From [Actinomadura] parvosata subsp. kistnae (GTDB taxonomy: Bacteria > Actinomycetota > Actinomycetes > Streptosporangiales > Streptosporangiaceae), in assembly GCF_900323885.1 (NCBI RefSeq), contig NZ_OOHJ01000008.1, positions 62,001 to 126,000 of the forward strand: 64,000 nt of DNA, in the 5' to 3' direction. Positions 29,301-36,163 of the stretch are shown here, piece by piece (position 1 is the first letter of the stretch; every line of letters starts with the position of its first letter). The position numbers and the translations under genes were made by a program. Under the pieces are notes generated by a model. It did no database searches, was not told where the DNA came from, and saw only the letters and a program-made list of their open reading frames with translations.

Positions 29301-30541
29301 AGGCCGGCGCGTTCGGCGGCGTGGCGGGCGTCGGCGCGGGCGCGGTCGGCGAGCGCCGCCGCCGCGCGGGCGTCGGCGGCGGCGAGGGCGGCCGCCTCCT
29401 GGCGGGCCGTCACCGCCCGCGCCGCCCGCCCCGCCTGGTCGCGCATGCGGGCCGCCACCTCGTGCGCCGCCTGGGCCTCGGCGCGCAGCCGGTGCAGGTC
29501 GCCGCCCGCCCGGTACGCCTCGCTCTCCTTGAGCCCGTCGATGCGCGCGGCCAGGGCCAGCTCCTGCGCCTCCTCCTCCCCCAGCCGCACGGTCGTCGCG
29601 TCGAGCTCCCGCTCGGCCTCCTTGAGGGCTTCCCGCTTGCCCTTGACCTCGGCGGTCAGCGTCTCCAGGGTGTGCGCGGCGGAGGTGACGGCCGCGGCGG
29701 CGGCGCCGAGCACCCGGCGGGCGTACCCGCGCTGCCGCTCGGCGAGCCGGTCGGCCTCCTCCACGTCGCGGTCGAGCAGCCGCAGCTCCTCGCGCCGCCG
29801 GTCGAGCCGCTCGAACCCGTCGGCGATCTCGTGGATCTCGCCCTCGCCGAGCGGCGGCAACGCGCTCGACAGCAGCTCCGACAGCAGCCCGGGGTCGAGG
29901 CGTTCGGACAGCTTGGGCGTGCGGAGCTGGCGCAGCGCGGTGAGCAGCGAGTCGTAGCGCTGCTCGCTGAGCGCCCGGTAGAGCGTCTGCCGCACCACCG
30001 TGCGGTACGACTCCGCCGACTCGTGGACCACGCCGGACGTGCCCAGCTCCTCGGCGAGCTGCGCCCTGGTGAGCGGCTGCCCGGCCTCGCCGGTGAGCCG
30101 GATGCCGTCGGGCGTGTCGACGCGCGCCTCGGTGGTGAAGTAGGCGGCGGTGACGTTCTTGGTGTGGACGGTGGCCTGCAGCCGGGCCCCGCAGGTGAAC
30201 CAGCGGCCGTCGGAGTGCCGGAACTCCAGCCACACGTACCCGACCCGGGTGGCGCCCGAGGCGCCGTCGCCCATCAGGTTCCAGTGCATGGTGCGCTCGG
30301 TGCCGCCGAACGTGGACAGCCGGCTCGGCTTGAGGCTGGCGTCCAGCACGTACGGCAGCAGCAGCTCCAGCACCTTGGACTTGCCGCTGCCGTTGGGCCC
30401 GCGCAGCAGCAGCCTGCCCCGGTGGAACTCGAACACCTCGTCGTAGTAGCGCCACACGTTCACGATCCCGGCGCGGACGGGCGTCCAGCGGGCGTCCACC
30501 CCGTGCGCGGCACGCGGCAAGGCCAGCTCGGTGACTGTCAC
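26381..30541 (-). CDS. jetC: JetC: SMC-like ATPase of a Wadjet type II anti-plasmid system (TIGR02680 family)
   Basis: 1386 residues. The N-terminal head has Walker A GPNGSGKS (48-55) within the TIGR02680 pattern NVWRYYDEVFEF...GRLLLRGPNGSGKSK. The middle 1000 residues are mostly Ala/Glu/Arg coiled coil with a central hinge-like globular region (about 660-790). The C-terminal head has the ABC signature LSGGEKA (about 1280-1286) and Walker B FILLDEVFVGVD (about 1311-1321). Such MukB-like ATPases extrude DNA loops and detect small circular DNA. The GTG start overlaps the jetB stop (GTGA) and follows AGGAGGAATC. The nuclease gene jetD, normally next, is absent. Confidence 0.9.
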   Translation of the reverse strand: MTVTELALPRAAHGVDARWTPVRAGIVNVWRYYDEVFEFHRGRLLLRGPNGSGKSKVLELLLPYVLDASLKPSRLSTFGGTERTMHWNLMGDGASGATRVGYVWLEFRHSDGRWFTCGARLQATVHTKNVTAAYFTTEARVDTPDGIRLTGEAGQPLTRAQLAEELGTSGVVHESAESYRTVVRQTLYRALSEQRYDSLLTALRQLRTPKLSERLDPGLLSELLSSALPPLGEGEIHEIADGFERLDRRREELRLLDRDVEEADRLAERQRGYARRVLGAAAAAVTSAAHTLETLTAEVKGKREALKEAERELDATTVRLGEEEAQELALAARIDGLKESEAYRAGGDLHRLRAEAQAAHEVAARMRDQAGRAARAVTARQEAAALAAADARAAAALADRARADARHAAERAGLLTAHDETERAANPEHAAASERAGAPGRAAPPGRAADPGRAADPGRAAPPGRAVQPEDGADGEAAVRRARELLRAAVTSRAAQIREVRAGAARHDEAVERRTAAEHDRDQARDDLATAQEAHDRAERLRDDRARDLAAALADWAAGCTQLQLEPAVLAGLAEDFERADELVCTARTMAAVELAARQQHLTALRERLAAERAGLARERDGLDDTSVPEPPAPHTRGAAARRERPGTPLWRAVAFRSGLDPVAQAGVEAALEASGLLGLWLRPDGGFDAGEHDAFAVAALSRPAPGYSLAHVLFTEAGSPVSADTVLSGIAFAPTAIGVDHPAVVGADGSWRLGPAAGRWVKPEPSYIGATARERARRRRVAELDDRLGELAGRLAECDHQLAVVDADRDTLAAELRRRPDRGPYAEAVQALDGAVRRVALLGDRLRTEEGRLREREQDVTRCRRLLNELAGRHALPAAPAALANLEEALRAAETAGAVWHDRRADARAARERAALAAETAAGYEQLAIEAVERAEEAAAAAVVLAERLAAIEPAAGGEHEALLEQLQQAQHAHRACRRLIRSVNDDLARLNATLGRLRGELATAEDRQAEAGRARDEVCGRFRRLVAGHLPVDAGVRVQLPPEAGARAVLEAAKGVAGQLASVPCEHKNVREAEARLRDAFHHAREVLSGRADLELAPDEDVQVLTATVHGVRAGAAALRDALREERDERRRAITEAERDLFDRTLAGDTRRHLADRIRQASALVEGMNQRLERVRTASRVAVRLVWQVDPAQSPGTRAARDLLLRDPAGLSESDREALYAFFRDRVEEARADDSSASWEDQLMKVLDYTAWHRFVVRLDRGDGQGWQDLTRKLHGALSGGEKAIALHLPLFAAVAAHYQSDPGCPRFILLDEVFVGVDRANRGQVFDLLVDLGLDLVLTSDHEWCEYRELDGIAIHQLITGDGDDAVTTARFVWNGYRTVPAE
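29146..29235. repeat. In-frame 18-bp tandem repeat inside jetC
   Basis: About five copies of an 18-bp GC-rich unit encode repeats of the type PGRAAP/PGRAAD in the coiled-coil region of JetC (about residues 435-465). Because the unit is a multiple of three, the frame is kept. A Pro/Gly-rich stretch would break the coiled coil and could be a flexible elbow. Confidence 0.65.
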
Positions 30542-31737
30542 GATTCCTCCTGTACGGCGCGCCCGACCCGGTAGCGGGCCGCGGCGGGCAGGGCGGCGAT
30601 CCGGTCGCCGCTACGGCGGGCCAGCCCGAACTGCGTGAGCACCTCCAGCGCGTCGGCGGCCAGGCGCGGCCCGCCACCGTCGGACTGGTACGCCCTGGCC
30701 CACTGGGGGAAGCGGCGCAGCAGCCGGGCGGCCTCGGCGTCGAGCCGGGCGGCGGTGACGGGGCCGGCGGTGACGAGCAGGTCGAGCAGGAGCAGGGCGG
30801 CCACCTTGGCGTGGCTGCCGTCGTCGGGGAACCTGGTGTCGGTGGCGATGGCGTCGGGGTCCACCAGGAGGAACCCCTCGGCCCGCTCCTCCAGCACGAA
30901 CCCGGCCTCCTCCGCGGCCCTGCGCAGCATCCGGCGGCCGGTCAGGGAGCCGGCGTAGGCGCGCTGGGCGGGGGTGAGCTCGTCGTGGTGGACGGCGGGC
31001 TCGTCGAGCAGGCGGCGGATGAGGGAGTGGCGGGCCCACAGGGCGCGCTGGATGCCGGTCGGCTCGTCGCCGCCGTACCGGGGCTCGGCGGTCAGCTCGT
31101 CGAGCACCCGGGCACCGTCGGTGGCGGTCACCCTGGAGGGCGGGACCGGCGCGGCCAGCAGCCGGATCACCCGCGTCGTGTCCACCCGGTAGAGCACCTT
31201 GGCGTCCTCGTCGCCCAGGTAGGTCTCGGTGTCGCCGTCCATGGCGGTGACGGCGCCGTAGTGCTCCAGCAGCTTGAGCGCGTCCACGAACGCGGCCCGC
31301 TCCTCGTTCCTGACCGGGTCGAAGGCGGGCACGCCGGGCTCCACCGCGGCCGCCTGCGCGACCCGCCGGCCCAGCATCCCGATCGTGGTGACCGGCGAGG
31401 CGAGCAGCTCTGCGGCGCACAGGCACAGCAGCGTGTAGCGGCGGCGGTCGAAGGGGGCGCGGGTGGTGCGGCGCCGCCGCGCGGGCCTGGTGGCCGAGCG
31501 CGGGCCGGGCGGGCCCGCCTTGACCAGGCGCGCGTACCCCTGGCGCGGCTCGACGATGAGCCGCCAGCCGCAGAAGTAGTCGAACCACTGCACGAGCGGC
31601 CCCCGCCGCTTCCTGATCAGGTCGAAGGCGGCGGGGTCGTCGTGGGCGGAGATGAGGGGACGGCCGAGCAGGGTCCTGATCGCCCGCGCGATCTCTTCCT
31701 TCTCGGCCCTGACGAGCTGGTTGGCCGGCCTGCTCAT
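30538..31737 (-). CDS. jetB: JetB: KITE-like subunit of Wadjet type II (DUF2398, TIGR02678)
   Basis: 399 residues. The N-terminal pattern RTLLGRPLISAHDDPAAFDLIRKRR...QWFDYFCGWRLIVEPRQGYARL is that of the TIGR02678/DUF2398 family, and winged-helix-like segments follow. In Wadjet complexes this subunit acts as a MukE-like accessory protein binding the JetA kleisin and the JetC heads. The ATG overlaps the jetA stop (ATGA) and the stop overlaps the jetC GTG, so the three proteins are made together. Confidence 0.88.
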   Translation of the reverse strand: MSRPANQLVRAEKEEIARAIRTLLGRPLISAHDDPAAFDLIRKRRGPLVQWFDYFCGWRLIVEPRQGYARLVKAGPPGPRSATRPARRRRTTRAPFDRRRYTLLCLCAAELLASPVTTIGMLGRRVAQAAAVEPGVPAFDPVRNEERAAFVDALKLLEHYGAVTAMDGDTETYLGDEDAKVLYRVDTTRVIRLLAAPVPPSRVTATDGARVLDELTAEPRYGGDEPTGIQRALWARHSLIRRLLDEPAVHHDELTPAQRAYAGSLTGRRMLRRAAEEAGFVLEERAEGFLLVDPDAIATDTRFPDDGSHAKVAALLLLDLLVTAGPVTAARLDAEAARLLRRFPQWARAYQSDGGGPRLAADALEVLTQFGLARRSGDRIAALPAAARYRVGRAVQEES

Positions 31738-33280
31738 GCGCCCGCCGCCCGCCCGTGCGCCCAGGGCTCGCCGAGGGTGCGCACGTCGATGAGGAAGTCG
31801 GGCCGCGGAACCAGCCCTCGGGGGTGCGCAGCACCGCCACCGCGCCGTCGTCGGGCGCCCGCAGCACGATCTCCACCCTTCCGTCGGAGGTGACCGCCCG
31901 CCGGAACCCGGTCGAGTCGGGCCGCTCGGCCAGCGCCCGGCCCAGCAGGTCGAGCAGCCGCCCGAAGGTGTCGTGGCCGAGCTGGCCGAGCTGCGACAGC
32001 CGCAGCGGCCCGGTGGTGGCCAGGGCCGCCCAGGCGGCCTCCAGCTCGGCCCGTTCCTTCTCGGCGCGTTCCCGGCGGGCGGCCTTCAGCGCGGCCACGT
32101 CCCGCACCTTCCCGGTGCGGCCCATCCGCTCGGTGCGCCCGCGCGAGCGCAGCAGCGCCGACACCTCGACCGGCGCGGCCTCCGCCCACGGCACGCCCGC
32201 CGGGACGAGCTCCGCGTCGGCGTGCCCGAGGTGCGCGTGCCGGGCGGAGCCGAGCCCGAACGCCGCGTCCCACAGCCGGTGGGCGTCGTCCTCGCCGGGC
32301 GCGGCGGCGAACCAGCGGGCCAGCGTACGGAAGTCGGCGGCGGCGCTGGAGGAGCGGCGGCGCGCCTCGGAGACGCGGTCGAGCACTTCCAGCAGCGACA
32401 CGATGGCCCGCCGGGCCACGTCGTGCACCCGCCGCACGCGCGGCTCACTTCCGTCCTCGGGCGCGAACCACGCCCGCAGCCCCTCCCACCGCTCGGCCCG
32501 CGCCGCCAGCCACGGCGCGACGTGGTCGGTGCCGGGCCAGCGCGGCAGGTCGGCGCCGCCGAGCGCGCGGGCGCGCAGCACCTCCACGTCGTGGCCGGCC
32601 ACCGCCTCCAGCGCGGCGGCGATCCGCTCGCCACGCTGCTCCAGCCGGGTCACGAACTCTTGCAAGTAGGCCACCGTCGCGGCCTTGACCTCGTGGAACG
32701 TCGCCAGGTCCGCGCCGTCGGCGCGCAGCAGCCGCTGCAGCTCGCCGTTGAAGCGGCGCACGTCGCTGCGCAGCCCGTCGAAGTGCTCCTCCAGCTCGCG
32801 CAGGCAGGCGAAGATCCGCCGGTCGCGGCCGGGGTCGGGGTCGCGCAGCAGCCCGTCGAGCTCCTCCAGCCGCTCGGCGATGGCGTCCAGCGACGCGGCC
32901 CGCAGCGCCCCGCCGGAGGCCAGCATCGCCATGGCGTGCCGCACGCCGGCGACGGCCGCCTCGCCGCGCCTGGTCAGCGCGTAGCGCAGGTTCCTGCGCT
33001 CGTACTCCTCCGCGGTCGCGAAGCTGCCCCCGTGGTCGAAGATCACGTCGAGCAGCCCCCAGCCGGCGAGCTGCTTGAGCGTCGCGGCCAGGTCCTGCTC
33101 GGAGACCGGCGCGTACCAGCCGGTCGCGCGCAGCCGCTCGCGCACCTCCTCCACCGCCGGCGCCGTCTCCAGCCGCTCCCCCGCCTCGGCGAACGCGTGG
33201 AGGACCGCGGTGTGCAGGTCTGCCCGCTCGGTGCTGGTGAACCGGAACATCTCCGGCGGCACCCGTGGCGGCTGCGCCAT
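31734..33280 (-). CDS. jetA: JetA: kleisin-like subunit of Wadjet type II (DUF2397, TIGR02677), frameshifted near its end
   Basis: About 515 residues when corrected. The start FRFTSTERADLHTAVLHAF, the long helical middle and the C-terminal winged-helix part match DUF2397. At 31800-31802 the run GGG (plus strand) appears to lack one G: the written frame leaves the family sequence after TPEGWFRG, whereas the other frame continues PDFLIDVRTLGEPWAHG and stops at 31734 in an ATGA overlap with jetB. As written the protein would read on, out of frame, to 30611. The correct stop is firmly predicted by the operon overlap, so a sequencing miss is the simplest explanation. Confidence 0.82.
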
Positions 33281-33424
33281 CGCCCCGCTCTCCCCTCGCC
33301 GTAACGACTACCTCACGCACCGCAACCGTAGCGGGGAACGGCCTCGCGGCGACCGCTGTTTGCGAGCAGATCACAGGGGTACGGCGCTGGCATTGGAGTC
33401 CGGAGAGCCTTCTGGGGGGCGGTC

Positions 33425-33844
33425 ATGGCGGAGTTCGAGGCGACGCGCGGGATGCCGGCGGAGAGCATGGTGGTCTTCGGGGTCGCGTCCGACGTGGAGA
33501 TCATGGACCGCTGGCTGCCCCAGGGCCTGTCGGTGCACGGCAGCGGCCCCGGCACGGTGGAGGCCGACGGCTCGCTGGTGCCGGGCGACGGCCGGCACGA
33601 GGGCCTGTTCCGCGCCTCGGAAGACCAGCTCAGGGTGGAGTGGGGCGGCCGTGACCACCCCGACTACTCGGGCTGGCTCCAGGTGGCCGACTCCGCCGCC
33701 GGCACGAGCGAGGTGACGGTCCACATCAGCCTGCTGGACGAAGCCCAGTCGGGCGGCCGGGCCGAGGAGGTGCGGGAGCTGCTGGACCGGTCGCTGGACC
33801 GGCTGGCCGACGAGGTGCAGCGGCGCGTGTCCGACGCCGGCTGA
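33425..33844 (+). CDS. Small SRPBCC/polyketide-cyclase-like protein
   Basis: 139 residues. Length, the alternating beta pattern and a long amphipathic C-terminal helix (AEEVRELLDRSLDRLADEVQRRV) fit the SRPBCC (Bet v 1/START) hydrophobic-ligand fold. Segments such as MDRWLPQGLSVHG and LRVEWGGRDHPDYSGWLQV are consistent with it, but I do not recognise a closer family. GGGGGGCGGTC precedes the ATG. It is divergent from jetA, sharing a 144-bp promoter region, and ends at a strong terminator. Confidence 0.7.
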   Translation: MAEFEATRGMPAESMVVFGVASDVEIMDRWLPQGLSVHGSGPGTVEADGSLVPGDGRHEGLFRASEDQLRVEWGGRDHPDYSGWLQVADSAAGTSEVTVHISLLDEAQSGGRAEEVRELLDRSLDRLADEVQRRVSDAG

Positions 33845-33863
33845 CCACTCGCCCTGCCCCTGG

Positions 33864-33897
33864 GACCGTCACCACCGAGGCGCCGGTGGTGACGGTC
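33864..33897. terminator. Bidirectional hairpin terminator
   Basis: GACCGTCACCACCG (33864-33877) and CGGTGGTGACGGTC (33884-33897) form a perfect 14-bp stem with a 6-nt loop, between two convergent genes. Confidence 0.8.
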
Positions 33898-33904
33898 GCT
33901 TGCG

Positions 33905-34273
33905 TCAGGCGTCCTCGCGGTCCGGGTTCTCCAGGCGGAAGAAGTTGCTGGGCTTCCCGTCCTTGCGGTGCTCCTGGTAGATGAAGTTCAGGCCGCGCTC
34001 GTCGAACGTCCTGAACCAGTCGTCCCAGGAGATCTCCTCCAGGTCGCCCCCGCCGTACCCCGGGAAGTCGAAGCGGAGCACGCCCGCCCTTCCGTCATGC
34101 TCCGTGCCCGGCACCGTGGAGGGGCGGGCCTGGCGTTCCTCCGCCCATCGGCGGATGACGTCGTGGTCGGTGGTGATGAGGCTGCGGCCGGCGCGTTCCT
34201 CGTGCTCGTCCGTCGAGGTGATCTCCTGCTCGTACGGATGGTCTCCCCGAACCGGGCGGTTCTGCTGCGACAT
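33905..34273 (-). CDS. Small conserved hypothetical protein
   Basis: 122 residues from ATG 34273, with GGGGGAGCGAGAG upstream. A disordered N-terminus of about 40 residues is followed by a conserved block (ITTDHDVIRRWAEERQARPSTVPGT, VLRFDFPGYGG, LEEISWDDWFRTFDERGLNFIYQEHRKDGKPSNFFRL). I recall similar short proteins in many bacteria that are sometimes misnamed as branching enzymes; no enzymatic motif is visible, so function is unknown. The upstream 150 bp are shared with the divergent S33 peptidase gene. Confidence 0.75.
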   Translation of the reverse strand: MSQQNRPVRGDHPYEQEITSTDEHEERAGRSLITTDHDVIRRWAEERQARPSTVPGTEHDGRAGVLRFDFPGYGGGDLEEISWDDWFRTFDERGLNFIYQEHRKDGKPSNFFRLENPDREDA

Positions 34274-34362
34274 GGGCTCTCGCTCCCCCGTGGATAAGGC
34301 GTACAGGTCACCCCACGTCACTGCCCTTTGGGAAACGCTTCTCGCAGTGGATCTATTCCGGT

Positions 34363-34392
34363 TTGCATTCGATCTATTACAGCGCCTATAAA
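34363..34392 (+). promoter_or_regulatory. Near-consensus housekeeping promoter of the S33 peptidase gene
   Basis: TTGCAT (34363-34368) and TATAAA (34387-34392) are separated by 18 bp. The surrounding 100 bp are far more AT-rich than the rest of the window. The predicted start near 34399 leaves a leader of about 28 nt before ATG 34427. Confidence 0.65.
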
Positions 34393-34426
34393 GAACGCCG
34401 CAAGTATTGCCAACGAATGTTCTCCT

Positions 34427-35842
34427 ATGCGACGTGCAAGCAAAATCCTGATGCCGGTCCTGGCCGGGCTCATCGCCGTCACGGGTGCCTCCGCGACGGC
34501 GGTGGCCGCTGCCCCGGGCCGGCTCGACTCCTATTACGGCCAGCGGCCGGCCTGGTCCGGCTGCGGCAACGGGTACGAGTGCGCGAAATTGGCGGTGCCG
34601 CTCGACTATTCGAAGCCCGGCGGCAAGCGGATTAAGATCAGCATGGTCCGGCTGCCCGCGACGGGCCCGAAGATCGGCTCGATCGTGCTCAATTTCGGCG
34701 GCCCCGGCGGCTCCGGCGTGGATTCGCTCAAGGCGAGCAAGGACGTCGTCTCGGCGGACATCCGCAAGCGGTTCGACGTCGTGAGTTTCGATCCGCGCGG
34801 CGTCGGCGCATCGTCTCCGGTGCGGTGTTTCGGTACCCTGGATCTCGACGCGTATTTCGCGCTGGATCCCACGCCCGACACCAAGGCGGAGGTCAAGAAA
34901 GCGGAAAGCTGGGATCAGGCTTTCGCAAAATATTGCGCGAAGAATTCCGGGAAAGAGCTCCTGGCGCACGTGGGCACGGCCGACTCGGCGCGTGACATGG
35001 ACGTGATGCGGGCCGCGCTGGGCGACCGGCGGCTGACGTACCTGGGCTTCTCCTACGGCACCTACCTGGGCGCGGTCTACGCGGACCTGTTCCCGACGCG
35101 GATCCGCTCGATGGTGCTCGACGGCGCCGAGGACCCCTCGCAGAACGGCGATGACCTGGTGGCCGACCAGGACCGCGGGTTCGAGGTGGCGACGAAGTCG
35201 TTCCTGAAGGACTGCTTCAGGGTCAAGGGCTGCCCGTTCCGCGAGCACACGGTCGAGGCGGGCATGGAGCAGCTCGACGAGCTGTACGCGCGCGCCGACC
35301 GGTCCCCGCTGCGCAACGAGTACGACGGCCGCCAGGTCACCGAGGCCGTGGTGAGCGCGGCCGTGGACTACTCGATGTACGACGTCCACACGTGGCCGAG
35401 GCTGCGCCAGGCGCTGGCGGCGGGGTTCAAGGGCGACGGCACGAAGCTGCTGCTGCTGGCCGACGAGGGCAACGGGCGCCGGCCCGACGGCCGCTACGAC
35501 AACAGCTTCGAGGCGCTGATGGCCATCAACTGCGTGGACCATCCGGAGAACCCGTGCCCGTACTGGCCGGTCAAGGGCAGCAGGTACCCGAAGAAGGTGC
35601 GGGCGAAGGGCTCGCCGCCGATCGTGGTGGTGGGCACGACGCGGGACCCGGCGACGCCGTACAAGCTGGCCAAGGCGCTGGCGGGGCAGCTCGAGCACGG
35701 CGTGCTGCTGACGCGCGACGCCGACGGGCACACCGGCTACCGCCGCGGGTCGGCCTGCCTGGACCGCAAGGTGGACCAGTACCTGATCACGGGCACCGCC
35801 CCGCGGCCGGGAACCTGCCGCGACGTCAACCCCAAAGCCTGA
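34427..35842 (+). CDS. Secreted alpha/beta-hydrolase, S33 tripeptidyl-aminopeptidase type
   Basis: 471 residues from ATG 34427, which starts a Sec signal peptide (MRRASKILMPVLAGLIAVTG...AVAAA); an upstream in-frame start would spoil it. The hydrolase has an oxyanion segment NFGGPGGSG, nucleophile elbow GFSYGTYLG, acid TTRDPATPY and His in DADGHTGY near the C-terminus. Paired cysteines suit an exported enzyme. Family members (Streptomyces Tap, SlpD/E) remove N-terminal tripeptides from proteins outside the cell. The gene ends NPKA and that end is repeated six times downstream. Confidence 0.9.
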   Translation: MRRASKILMPVLAGLIAVTGASATAVAAAPGRLDSYYGQRPAWSGCGNGYECAKLAVPLDYSKPGGKRIKISMVRLPATGPKIGSIVLNFGGPGGSGVDSLKASKDVVSADIRKRFDVVSFDPRGVGASSPVRCFGTLDLDAYFALDPTPDTKAEVKKAESWDQAFAKYCAKNSGKELLAHVGTADSARDMDVMRAALGDRRLTYLGFSYGTYLGAVYADLFPTRIRSMVLDGAEDPSQNGDDLVADQDRGFEVATKSFLKDCFRVKGCPFREHTVEAGMEQLDELYARADRSPLRNEYDGRQVTEAVVSAAVDYSMYDVHTWPRLRQALAAGFKGDGTKLLLLADEGNGRRPDGRYDNSFEALMAINCVDHPENPCPYWPVKGSRYPKKVRAKGSPPIVVVGTTRDPATPYKLAKALAGQLEHGVLLTRDADGHTGYRRGSACLDRKVDQYLITGTAPRPGTCRDVNPKA

Positions 35843-35941
35843 CCCGAACCCCAAGGCCTGACCCGGACTCCAAGGCCTGACCCGAGCCCCAAAGCCTGAC
35901 CCGAGCCCCAAAGCCTGACCCGAGCCCCAAAGCCTGATCCG
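35833..35941. repeat. Six 19-bp tandem repeats starting at the S33 peptidase stop codon
   Basis: The unit AAAGCCTGACCCGAGCCCC recurs with GCCTGA at 35837, 35856, 35875, 35894, 35913 and 35932, every 19 bp. The first GCCTGA is the last codon and stop of the peptidase gene. The later copies are the most alike, indicating recent expansion at the distal end. Confidence 0.9.
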
Positions 35942-35986
35942 GCGCCTCCGCCGGCAAGGCGCAAGGCCGATCGGCTCCGCTCCTTT

Positions 35987-36023
35987 CACCAGCCCCGCAC
36001 CTCGCGCAGGTGTGGGGCTGGTG
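35987..36023. terminator. Long hairpin between the S33 peptidase and mrpA
   Basis: CACCAGCCCCGCACCT (35987-36002) pairs with AGGTGTGGGGCTGGTG (36008-36023): 16 bp with one G-T wobble and a 5-nt loop. It is not followed by a T tract, as is common in actinomycetes. The remaining 140 bp up to mrpA hold no gene and presumably the mrp promoter. Confidence 0.75.
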
Positions 36024-36163
36024 ACGTTCGGGTCAACAACGGTCGTGCCTGCGCGGTGCGCGGAGCGGCCCCGGGAGAGATTGGGCGGACGTAGCCGGAA
36101 ATTCCCACCGGCTCCGGTCAACGTCCCGACGCGAGACGCCGCCCGAGTCCGCCCGAGGAGCCC

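Noticed and set aside
30611..33280. An 889-residue version of JetA
   Set aside because: Beyond about residue 492 it reads jetB out of frame; the family C-terminus and the ATGA overlap lie in the other frame, so the extension is a frameshift product.
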